Source of the DNA: Clostridioides difficile
Lineage (GTDB): Bacteria; Bacillota; Clostridia; Peptostreptococcales; Peptostreptococcaceae
Length of the DNA stretch: 64,000 nt
Assembly: GCA_024919175.1 (NCBI GenBank)
Contig: CP103804.1
Location: 3,844,001 to 3,908,000 of the forward strand
Direction of reading: 5' to 3'
A model generated the notes under the pieces. It was given only the letters and a program-made list of their open reading frames with translations, was not told where the DNA came from and did no database searches. Every line of letters begins with the position of its first letter. Positions within the stretch are counted from its first letter, which is position 1. Shown here in pieces: positions 26,428 through 33,591 of this stretch. Position numbers and translations under genes: made by a program.

Positions 26428-27702
26428 TTATTCTTTCTTGTTTAATGTTTCTGGTAAGAACAGCCATACAATAGCACCTGCTACAAATACCGCTGTTGAT
26501 ATATAAAAAATAGTTGTCATACCTAAAGCACCCGAAGCTGTACCAGCTATTGCAGGGATTGCAAATGTAGATATAATTCTTCCTCCATTGAATGACATTC
26601 CAGATGACAATGAACGATATTTGCTTGGGAATAATTCTGTATAGTACGCTCCCCATGCTCCAGAATATCCAACAGCAACACCTAGCAATACTGATATCAT
26701 ATAAAATGCTGTTGTATTATCTCCCCCTAGTTTTGTATATATAAAGACAAATACTGCTGCTAATGCCATCCCTATAAAAGGTACTTTTCTTCCAAATTTA
26801 TCTGCTATTGAACCCCAGAATAAATATCCTACTAACTGCCCAATACCTTGTAAGCTATACATAGAACCTGCTACTGCTGCTGTCATCCCTATTCCTGTTA
26901 CCAAATATGTAGTTGCATTGTTTGAAAATGCTGAGTATGCTGTAAAATTAGCACCTGATAAAATAATTGTTCCTAATCCAATCCACAAATATTTCCCCTT
27001 ATACATACTTATATAACTAATTTTTTCACCTGTTTCTTTTCCTTTTTTAACCAATTCTTTTGTATACTCTGAATCATCTGGTACAAAGAAAAATGCCAAA
27101 ACAGCTCCAACTATAGGTGGTATAATCGCAGTATACATTAATATTTGCCAATTTGCATCACCTAAAAGTCCATACACTTTACCACCAAAAATCATAGCTA
27201 GCGAAAATAAAGCAGTTAATACAGCAGCTAACTTACCACGATATTTACTTGGAAACATATCTGCTACTAAAGGCATAGCTGTTCCAAATACACCACCTAA
27301 TACTACTCCTGTACATAAACGTGCAAATTTCCATAACATAATATTTGTAGGGGATAGCATTGGTATAAAAGTTGTCAACCCAATTAATAGAGCTACACTA
27401 ATTAAAGTTTTCTTTTTACCAAGTTTTGTAGAAATTACTCCAAAAATGAATGTACCTGGAATTGTACCAAAGGACATGACAGCAAATATTTCCTCTGTCT
27501 GTTTTAATGAAAAACCAAAACCGCCTTCTGCCAAAGTATAAATCATTGTTGGTTTAATAAAAGTACCTACCATAAAATTATAGCAATAAAAAAAGTATAT
27601 TAAAGCGATAGAAAAAAATGCAATGCCTCTTTTTAGATTTGAATAATCTTTTCCTAGTATAATATCATTTTCTATCACATCTGTTGTTTTCATATTTTTC
27701 AT
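26428..27702 (-). CDS. Major facilitator superfamily transporter
   Basis: About 424 residues with 12 predicted membrane segments. MFS loop motifs are visible: ISTKLGKKKTLISVAL in loop 2-3 and SIADKFGRKVPFIG in loop 8-9. It resembles the aromatic acid/sugar:proton symporter groups. The ATG at 27702 follows GGGAGGGG. It is 40 bp upstream of the SSS gene start, so the operon carries two unrelated transporters, perhaps one for import and one for product export. Confidence 0.88.
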   Translation of the reverse strand: MKNMKTTDVIENDIILGKDYSNLKRGIAFFSIALIYFFYCYNFMVGTFIKPTMIYTLAEGGFGFSLKQTEEIFAVMSFGTIPGTFIFGVISTKLGKKKTLISVALLIGLTTFIPMLSPTNIMLWKFARLCTGVVLGGVFGTAMPLVADMFPSKYRGKLAAVLTALFSLAMIFGGKVYGLLGDANWQILMYTAIIPPIVGAVLAFFFVPDDSEYTKELVKKGKETGEKISYISMYKGKYLWIGLGTIILSGANFTAYSAFSNNATTYLVTGIGMTAAVAGSMYSLQGIGQLVGYLFWGSIADKFGRKVPFIGMALAAVFVFIYTKLGGDNTTAFYMISVLLGVAVGYSGAWGAYYTELFPSKYRSLSSGMSFNGGRIISTFAIPAIAGTASGALGMTTIFYISTAVFVAGAIVWLFLPETLNKKE

Positions 27703-27781
27703 AATTACCCCTCCCTTACTGTTAATCATACTATTCCTAAAAATTTCACTTCCTATATTTCATACATAATTTTTATTTAAG

Positions 27782-27854
27782 TTTTATATAAATTTCTTGT
27801 TTAAACGCTTTATACATTTCTTGTTTAAATTCTATATATATTTCTTATTCAACC
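27782..27854. repeat. Three degenerate copies of a 24-bp unit
   Basis: 27782-27806, 27807-27830 and 27831-27854 share the core TATAxxATTTCTTxTTxAAx. They lie in the gap between the second SnoaL-like gene and the MFS gene. Confidence 0.6.
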
Positions 27855-27913
27855 TTATATAACAAGAATATTTACTTATATAATTTCTAAATATATTTAT
27901 ACTTTAAGCCTTC

Positions 27914-29143
27914 TTACTCTTCTACACCCATATACATCTGCTTTAAAACATCCATACCATCAAAAGTCATCCATTCTTCCTTTACCTTACCTTGTAGTAC
28001 ATGATAATGATTAATTCCCATTACCTCCACATGTTTTCCAGAAGGTTGTCCAAAAAATCCAATGCCTTCATTTATTCCACGCAGTCTCCATCTCACAGAT
28101 ACATCATACCCTTCATTTTTTTCCTTTTGATTACAAGTTACTCTCTCTACTTCATAACTGCCATTTGGAATTGAAGCAAGTAAACTTACAATCATTCCTT
28201 GAATCTCATCATACCCATTTAAATCTTTATCACATATGAAATGTACCACTGCATTATCGTGATAATACTTTTTAACTTCATTTATATATTTATAATTGTA
28301 AATGCGACTTGTCATCTCAAGCATCATTTCACCAACAGAATCATCTTTAGCTTGATACTTTGCTGGCATAAATTGACCATCCATAGACTCACATATACCA
28401 TAAGTTGATTGTAAACTTAATACTTTAGATGCACTTGCCTTTGCCATATTTTTTGCCACTTCTTGAGGATTTAACCCTAATTGAGTAACAATCCATAAAT
28501 TATCCCTAACTAGCCATTCTTCATGAATTCTATTACTCGTTGTAGCACAATCAATTACAGTTCTAAAATTTATCTTTTTTCCAGTTGCTGGAGCAAAATT
28601 ACTGTCACCTAAATTAGTTGCTGTAGACAAAACACGGTGTGAAGACAAAAAACCATCAGCACCAAAATTAGACCATATTACATTTTGACCAATCAGCCTT
28701 CTATCTGGAAATGCGTGTAGAGTTTGAAGAGTATTTGAAATAACATCTTTTATACCAACTAAATTAGAAGAACCACAGTGCATTGTCACATTATTGTGAT
28801 ATGTATCATAAATAACTCCAATACCTTTTTCTTCCCAAATATTATGCGTAATTTTCATAATATAGTCTACAAAGTCTCTATACTTAGAATCAAATCCAGG
28901 CAATTGCTGCTCCCTTTTTGTTTGATTTGAAAAATCATTATAATCCATTACTCCAACAGGTGTTACTTCTAGTGAATCTCCATAGTAAATTTTTGTAGAC
29001 TCCATATTATTTTCTCCCTTCAATGTAATTTCTTCATCTTTTTTAATAGTATTGTTCTCAGTACTTTTATCTGCATTAGCTTTAATAGTATTATTCTCAT
29101 TGATTTCATCTGTATCAGCTTTATTAGTATTATTTTTATTCAT
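27914..29143 (-). CDS. SnoaL-like (NTF2-fold) protein, two domains
   Basis: About 409 residues from the ATG at 29143 (SD GAGGAGG). Two tandem SnoaL-like cone folds occupy about 60-230 and 240-409 (for example EEWLVRDNLWIVTQLGLNP, and MEVTSRIYNYKYINE-like helix followed by VEVMGINHYHVLQGKVKEEW). SnoaL relatives are cyclases, isomerases or hydratases of small cyclic compounds. Residues 1-55 are a polar repeat-rich extension (ENNTIKANADKSTENNTIKK); a second good SD (GGGAG) precedes an internal ATG at MESTKIYYG, so a shorter protein is equally possible. Homolog of the gene just upstream. Confidence 0.75.
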   Translation of the reverse strand: MNKNNTNKADTDEINENNTIKANADKSTENNTIKKDEEITLKGENNMESTKIYYGDSLEVTPVGVMDYNDFSNQTKREQQLPGFDSKYRDFVDYIMKITHNIWEEKGIGVIYDTYHNNVTMHCGSSNLVGIKDVISNTLQTLHAFPDRRLIGQNVIWSNFGADGFLSSHRVLSTATNLGDSNFAPATGKKINFRTVIDCATTSNRIHEEWLVRDNLWIVTQLGLNPQEVAKNMAKASASKVLSLQSTYGICESMDGQFMPAKYQAKDDSVGEMMLEMTSRIYNYKYINEVKKYYHDNAVVHFICDKDLNGYDEIQGMIVSLLASIPNGSYEVERVTCNQKEKNEGYDVSVRWRLRGINEGIGFFGQPSGKHVEVMGINHYHVLQGKVKEEWMTFDGMDVLKQMYMGVEE

Positions 29144-29163
29144 ATTACATCCTCCTCTCTTTC

Positions 29164-29177
29164 TGAATACGTATTCA
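29164..29177 (-). promoter_or_regulatory. LacI-type operator candidate
   Basis: TGAATACGTATTCA is a perfect 14-bp palindrome with a central CG, immediately before the SD of the second SnoaL-like gene. Related sites lie at 30256-30269 (TGCATACGTTTTCT) and 30307-30320 (TGAATACATATGCA). Confidence 0.55.
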
Positions 29178-29194
29178 AAATTAATCATTAAAAA

Positions 29195-30202
29195 TTAATC
29201 ATTAAAAATACTTTTAGTTCTTTCAAGAATATCAAGACCTTGTTGTTTTAGCCAGTAAGGAATGTCAATTAACACCCAATTTTCTTTAAGTTTATCTCCT
29301 TTTCGATAGTAAACATCAACAACTTGCATATCTGCCTTAACCTCTCCACCTGGCAATCCTAAAAATCCTCCACATGGGATATTGCTTAAGTTAGGCCATC
29401 CAAAGAAACAAGCAAAATTCCCTTCTGCAAATCTACATACATGTCCATTAAAAGTCTTTCCTTTTAAATTATTTCTAAATGGCAATTGATGTTGTTCTTG
29501 ATATCTAGGTATAGTGTAAGAAGCTCCAATACCACCTGGTCCATACCAAATCATATCTTTAGCCCATGATTTTTCAAGTACCTCTGGTGGACATCCCATA
29601 GAGCCACTGTCATTTAGTTCAGACAAGTCATCTACCATTTTATTGACTAATGCTAAAGTCTTAACCCCTTCTACTTCATCTGCATCTTCAAAAAGTAATC
29701 CATTATGGTCAATTGGTCCTGGATATACAAAATATGAACCTGTTTGTGGTGGCAATGGATTGACACCTGCCTGAATCATAAATCCAATTATATCTACAAA
29801 TAATCCAGTTTTAGAAATTTTCCCATCTTGCACACAGTTAAATTCTGCATATCTTAAGCTAATCATCTTGCGAGTATGCTTAATACCAAGCCAGTCATTA
29901 TCAAAAAGTCCCATAAAATGACCCATACTCATTACCCACTCACTGTTATCAATTTCATTAGTACCTGCAATAAATATATCTTGTCGTCTTTGCATATTAC
30001 TCAATGAAATTTTTAAAGGTTTCCAAAATATATCTGCTACATTTTCAATTCCTTTTTGTTCACGAAATGGATACACACCTCTCCAGTCATAATCTGATTT
30101 CATATGCTGTTTCAAAATATTTTTAATTTCATCTACATTGGCATTCTCTAATGCTTCAAAGTAATTTCTTACAACTCTTTTTGATTCTTGATATTTTTCC
30201 AT
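29195..30202 (-). CDS. SnoaL-like (NTF2-fold) protein, two domains
   Basis: 335 residues. An N-terminal SnoaL-like domain (SKRVVRNYFEALENANVDEI ... YPFREQKGIENVADIFW) is followed by a second one (MIWYGPGGIGASYTIPRYQ ... GEVKADMQVVDVYYRKGDKL). Short conserved stretches shared with the next gene mark them as paralogs acting on related substrates. SD GGAGGATAT. It is first in a run of five minus-strand genes (SnoaL, SnoaL, MFS, SSS, LacI) consistent with uptake and catabolism of a small organic compound. No dehydrogenase or kinase is in the run, so the pathway is incomplete here. Confidence 0.78.
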   Translation of the reverse strand: MEKYQESKRVVRNYFEALENANVDEIKNILKQHMKSDYDWRGVYPFREQKGIENVADIFWKPLKISLSNMQRRQDIFIAGTNEIDNSEWVMSMGHFMGLFDNDWLGIKHTRKMISLRYAEFNCVQDGKISKTGLFVDIIGFMIQAGVNPLPPQTGSYFVYPGPIDHNGLLFEDADEVEGVKTLALVNKMVDDLSELNDSGSMGCPPEVLEKSWAKDMIWYGPGGIGASYTIPRYQEQHQLPFRNNLKGKTFNGHVCRFAEGNFACFFGWPNLSNIPCGGFLGLPGGEVKADMQVVDVYYRKGDKLKENWVLIDIPYWLKQQGLDILERTKSIFND

Positions 30203-30255
30203 GACTATATCCTCCCAAATTTATAAAGTATAATTTAACTTCATTGACTTTTCAT

Positions 30256-30320
30256 TGCATACGTTTTCTTTTTTATAGCTTTTTTATTTGTTTTTAGGTT
30301 ATTTTATGAATACATATGCA
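30256..30320 (-). promoter_or_regulatory. Two further LacI-type operator candidates
   Basis: TGCATACGTTTTCT (30256-30269) and TGAATACATATGCA (30307-30320) resemble the perfect palindrome at 29164. A weak promoter (TATACT -10 about 40 nt before the first SnoaL-like gene) lies just downstream of the nearer site. Confidence 0.45.
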
Positions 30321-30495
30321 TTTTTCTAAATATTAACACATATATAAAAAATTGTAAAGAAAATGTTGTCATAAAAATGTAAATCGTGACATACATCTAC
30401 TTAAATTTATATATTTTTCATCCTTGCTAATAAAAATACTCCTTGCCTCCCATATTTATTGAAATACTTGCGCCAATAAATGGCTATAAAAAATT

Positions 30496-30530
30496 AAAGG
30501 GGGACAGTCTTTTTAAAGCTATCACCCTTT
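30496..30530. terminator. Bidirectional terminator
   Basis: AAAGGGGGACAG pairs with CTATCACCCTTT (30519-30530) with single mismatches. T-rich runs lie on both sides, about 80 nt past the stop of the His/Cys repeat gene. Confidence 0.7.
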
Positions 30531-30612
30531 TTTATTTAGTCAATCTAATATATTTTTGTTTGTATTCTGATATTTATTTTTTAATATTTATTTGTTTATT
30601 GAGTTTTTAATC

Positions 30613-31422
30613 CTACTTTTTATCAGCACCTTTTTTTTCTTCACTTTTGCTTTCTTCTTTAGTATAATTTTTTTGAACAGATTCTAATTGTTCATCAGTT
30701 GATGTTTGAAGCTTATCAGTCTTTTCAGGTTCTTTTATAGTATTTTTCTCAGCATCACCTTTACTTTCAGACACTCTTTTTTCATCTACACTTTGATTAT
30801 CAAATCTTCCACATTCTTGATATTCATTGTCTTCTTGACAATTTTTAGCATCAAATTCTTCATGACTTCTACAGTCTCTATACTCATGACTTCCTTCGTA
30901 TCCTCTTGGGCTAAACCCTTCATGACCTCTACAATCTCCATTACCATGAAATCCTTCATATCCTCTTGGGTCAAATCCTTCATGACCTCTACAGTCTCCA
31001 TTACCATGAAATCCTTCGTGTCCTCTTGGGTCAAACCCTTCATGACCTCTGCAATCTCTTTTTCCATAACCTCCTTCGTATCCTCTTGGGTCAAATCCTT
31101 CATGACCTCTGCAATCTCTATTACCATGAAATCCTTCATATCCTCTTGGGTCAAATCCTTTATGACCTCTATATTCTCCATTACCATGAAATCCTTCGTG
31201 TCCTTTTGGTCCAAATCCCTCATGATGCATCATTTCAAATATTTTGCATCCTTCACATACATGACTCCATGGATGTCTATGAGGACCCCCATATCCCATT
31301 TGACCATGATGTTGTGAATATTTACTATGTTCTCCATAATGTTCTTGTTGTTTATGATTTCCTCTCATTTCAAATTCTCCAAATCCTCTAAATCCTTCTC
31401 TTTTATCTTTGTAATAATTCAT
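30613..31422 (-). CDS. Gly/His/Cys-rich tandem-repeat protein
   Basis: 269 residues, no signal peptide, no named domain recognised. Residues about 75-195 are tandem 20-residue repeats of the form GHEGFDPRGYEGFHGNGDCR: five full units, encoded by in-register 60-bp repeats at 30901-31200, with degenerate units on both sides. Upstream are HYGEHSKYSQHHGQMGYGG and HVCEGCKIFEMMHHEG, also His/Cys rich; the last 70 residues are an acidic-basic tail (KSEEKKGADKK). The composition suggests metal binding. Its promoter is perfect consensus and carries three AAGGTACCTT palindromes, so expression is probably tightly repressed by the MarR protein encoded at 35933-36739. Function unknown. Confidence 0.75.
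   Translation of the reverse strand: MNYYKDKREGFRGFGEFEMRGNHKQQEHYGEHSKYSQHHGQMGYGGPHRHPWSHVCEGCKIFEMMHHEGFGPKGHEGFHGNGEYRGHKGFDPRGYEGFHGNRDCRGHEGFDPRGYEGGYGKRDCRGHEGFDPRGHEGFHGNGDCRGHEGFDPRGYEGFHGNGDCRGHEGFSPRGYEGSHEYRDCRSHEEFDAKNCQEDNEYQECGRFDNQSVDEKRVSESKGDAEKNTIKEPEKTDKLQTSTDEQLESVQKNYTKEESKSEEKKGADKK
30841..31200. repeat. 60-bp tandem repeats inside the His/Cys-rich gene
   Basis: Five 60-bp units in register (30901-31200) with a sixth more divergent unit at 30841-30900. Differences are mainly synonymous or swap Tyr/His and Gly/Arg, so unit number may vary between strains. Confidence 0.95.
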
Positions 31423-31478
31423 ATTAGCTCCTCCTAATTAACTAGATTTTTTCTATTAATTTATTTTTTCAGTTTTAT

Positions 31479-31548
31479 TAAGGTACCTTATTTATCCTTA
31501 ATTATAAAGGTACCTTATAATTTTGTCAACACTATTTTAAGGTACCTT
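31479..31548 (-). promoter_or_regulatory. Perfect consensus promoter with three AAGGTACCTT operators
   Basis: On the minus strand TTGACA (31524-31529), 17 bp, TATAAT (31501-31506). AAGGTACCTT occurs at 31507-31516, inside the spacer; at 31539-31548, just upstream of the -35; and at 31480-31489, just downstream of the -10. Such tiling implies strong repression. Confidence 0.8.
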
Positions 31549-31651
31549 TATATTTTTTTAAATTTCTTTTATTTTCTCTTTTTAGAATCAAAAAACTAAG
31601 AGTGCACCTGCTAATAAAACGCTTCTTAATAGTATGAAATAATTACTTGAA

Positions 31652-31853
31652 AAAAAGTGAACCCTTTACAGTAAAATTTTATCTAATAAGTGTAAGACAA
31701 AAAAGTAGTGCTACTATTTTCATATAAATGTAGATTTATCAAATTATTTCCTAAACTCTAATTAAAAAATAATTATTTTTTAAAAGTGAACCATTTATAG
31801 TAAAATTTTATCTAATAAGTGTAAGGCAAAAAAGTAGCGCTATGATTTGCATA
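31652..31853 (+). promoter_or_regulatory. Duplicated ECF-type promoter segment
   Basis: A segment of about 73 bp occurs twice (31652-31724 and 31781-31853, 129 bp apart). Each copy has GTGAACC (31657-31663; 31786-31792) and, 17 bp later, ATCTAAT (31681-31687; 31810-31816), matching the GAAC-type -35 and TCTAAT-type -10 of ECF promoters. They precede the sigma factor gene, suggesting autoregulation from two promoters. Confidence 0.6.
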
Positions 31854-31870
31854 GAAAGGTAGGAATACAA

Positions 31871-32368
31871 TTGGATAAAACTACATTTATTAATAATATT
31901 CTTGAGTCAGAACAGACTTTGTATCGCATATCTAAGTCTATTTTAGGAAACGACCAAGATTGTGAGGATGCTGTCAACAATGCTATTTTAAAGGCATATG
32001 AAAAATTGGACTCACTGAAAGAACAACAATATTTTAAAACTTGGTTGATTAGAATAGTCATAAATGAATGTAATTCATTAAGACGTAAACAGTTTAATAT
32101 TCTACCATTTGAAGAAATTCTTAAGAACAAAAAAGTGGAAGAAAAAGATGATTACAGTGATTTATATATTGCTATTCAAGGTTTATCTAAAAAAATTAGG
32201 ATTCCAATAGTTCTTTATTATATCGAGGGATATTCAATAGATGAGATTAAAGAAATATTAGATATACCTCAAGGAACAGTAAAAAGCAGATTATCAAGAG
32301 GTAGAAAATTATTAAAAACTAAACTAGAAGATATGGAGGTAATGTATGAACAAAAACAAATTAAATAA
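31871..32368 (+). CDS. ECF-type RNA polymerase sigma factor
   Basis: About 165 residues. Sigma region 2 (TLYRISKSILGNDQDCEDAVNNAILKAYEKL ends near residue 45) and region 4 (RIPIVLYYIEGYSIDEIKEIL, GTVKSRLSRGRKLLK) are both present; regions 1 and 3 are missing, as in ECF factors. The start is placed at the TTG at 31871, 7 nt after AGGTAGGA; the upstream TTG at 31847 has no SD. It overlaps the next gene by 23 bp, implying translational coupling to a partner that probably restrains it. The duplicated promoter upstream is probably its own target. Confidence 0.9.
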   Translation: MDKTTFINNILESEQTLYRISKSILGNDQDCEDAVNNAILKAYEKLDSLKEQQYFKTWLIRIVINECNSLRRKQFNILPFEEILKNKKVEEKDDYSDLYIAIQGLSKKIRIPIVLYYIEGYSIDEIKEILDIPQGTVKSRLSRGRKLLKTKLEDMEVMYEQKQIK

Positions 32369-33125
32369 TTCATTTCCGAAAGCTCCAGAAAGCTTTCATA
32401 ATAGATTAAATAAAACATTAAATAGCTTGCCAGAAAGAGAGGATAATTATAACATGATTAATAATAAAACACGTAAATTACCATTTAATTTATCATTCAA
32501 AAAAGGATTAATTGCAACTTTTGCTGTTACTCTACTTTTAGGTACAACAGCTCTTGCTACAGGAGAGATATCTAAGATAATTGGAAAATCAAGTAATAAA
32601 GCTACTTATACATCTGTTCCAACTACAGAACAAGTGAAAGAAGACTTTAAATTTGCTCCTAATATAGTTTCTGAATTTAGTAATGGATATAAGTTTAAAG
32701 GAGGATATACTATAAATAAAAAAGGACTTGATAAAGAAGATAACATTTTAGGCGAATTAAAATCACTTGATTTTACCTATGAAAATGATAATGATGAAAT
32801 ATCTCTTGAAACATCAAATAATGTACTTGGAAAAGATTCTAAGGATATAAAAGTTGTAGATACATACAAAGATGTAAATATTTCTTATGAGGAATTCAAG
32901 CAAAAGTATGTACCAGAAGGTTATAAAATGACAGAACAGGATAAACTTGATGAAAAATCAGGTAAGTATACATTTAGTGAGTGGTCAGGTAAAGTAGAAG
33001 TTAATGAATATAAGTATTTAAGTTGGAAACAAAATGGAGTTTACTACTCATTTATAGTTCAGGACTCAGATTTATCTATGAACGATTTACTGGAGATGGC
33101 TCATGAAGTAATAGATGCAAAATAA
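32346..33125 (+). CDS. Probable membrane partner/anti-sigma protein of the ECF factor
   Basis: 259 residues. A polar N-terminal segment of about 55 residues (cytosolic), one transmembrane helix (GLIATFAVTLLLGTTALATG, about 56-75) and an extracellular domain of about 180 residues with no catalytic motif that I recognise. This topology and the 23-bp overlap with the sigma gene are typical of anti-sigma factors of cell-envelope ECF systems. There is no zinc-binding ZAS motif (HxxxCxxC), so it is not a classical ZAS protein. SD GGAGG is inside the sigma gene. Role inferred from context. Confidence 0.7.
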   Translation: MNKNKLNNSFPKAPESFHNRLNKTLNSLPEREDNYNMINNKTRKLPFNLSFKKGLIATFAVTLLLGTTALATGEISKIIGKSSNKATYTSVPTTEQVKEDFKFAPNIVSEFSNGYKFKGGYTINKKGLDKEDNILGELKSLDFTYENDNDEISLETSNNVLGKDSKDIKVVDTYKDVNISYEEFKQKYVPEGYKMTEQDKLDEKSGKYTFSEWSGKVEVNEYKYLSWKQNGVYYSFIVQDSDLSMNDLLEMAHEVIDAK

Positions 33126-33303
33126 AGATAATTAACACTAAAATATAGCTAATAATTAAATTGTTTATGAGTTTATTATTTGTTACTTTAGTTTATTTGT
33201 TGATAAATACAACCATCTCTTTTATCTTTATATTTTTTTAAGATTCATATATCAAGTTTTAGATATTTAACTCTACTACAATTCCTAGTTAAATACTACT
33301 AAA

Positions 33304-33344
33304 AAAGCCCTTAAAAACCATTTATTTTGGATTTTGAGGGCTTT
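33304..33344 (-). terminator. Hairpin terminator downstream of the HelD-like gene
   Basis: AAAGCCCT...AACC (33304-33319) pairs with GGATTTTGAGGGCTTT (33329-33344). The T-run (six T) follows on the minus strand; the plus side may also end the ECF operon. The gap 33126-33559 otherwise holds short repeats only. Confidence 0.65.
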
Positions 33345-33475
33345 AACTTTATAGTAAAATACTCATACAAACATTAGTTACAGATACACAATAAATATAT
33401 AAGAATCTTAAAAGAAAATTAGATAAGAACTAAAAATTTATTGTGTTAATATTGCTTCCATTATTACTTTAGTAT

Positions 33476-33591
33476 TGTTTTAATAAAGAAGTTATCTCAT
33501 TTCTTTAATATTACTTTAACATTACTTCAATATTGCTTCAATATTACTTTAACACTACTTCAAGACTGTTTTAATAAAGAAGTTATCTCAT
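33476..33591. repeat. Duplicated 3' end of the HelD-like gene with short repeats
   Basis: A 25-bp sequence at 33567-33591, the last codons of the HelD-like gene, is repeated exactly at 33476-33500. Between them are several degenerate ATTACTTxAATATT units. Confidence 0.85.

Noticed and set aside
30901..31200. Regular 60-bp repeats considered as a CRISPR array
   Set aside because: The repeats are contiguous, in frame within a gene, and have no unique spacers.
30706..31391. Long plus- and minus-strand frames overlapping the His/Cys repeat gene
   Set aside because: They are shadows created by the 60-bp periodicity (a multiple of three) and have no SD.
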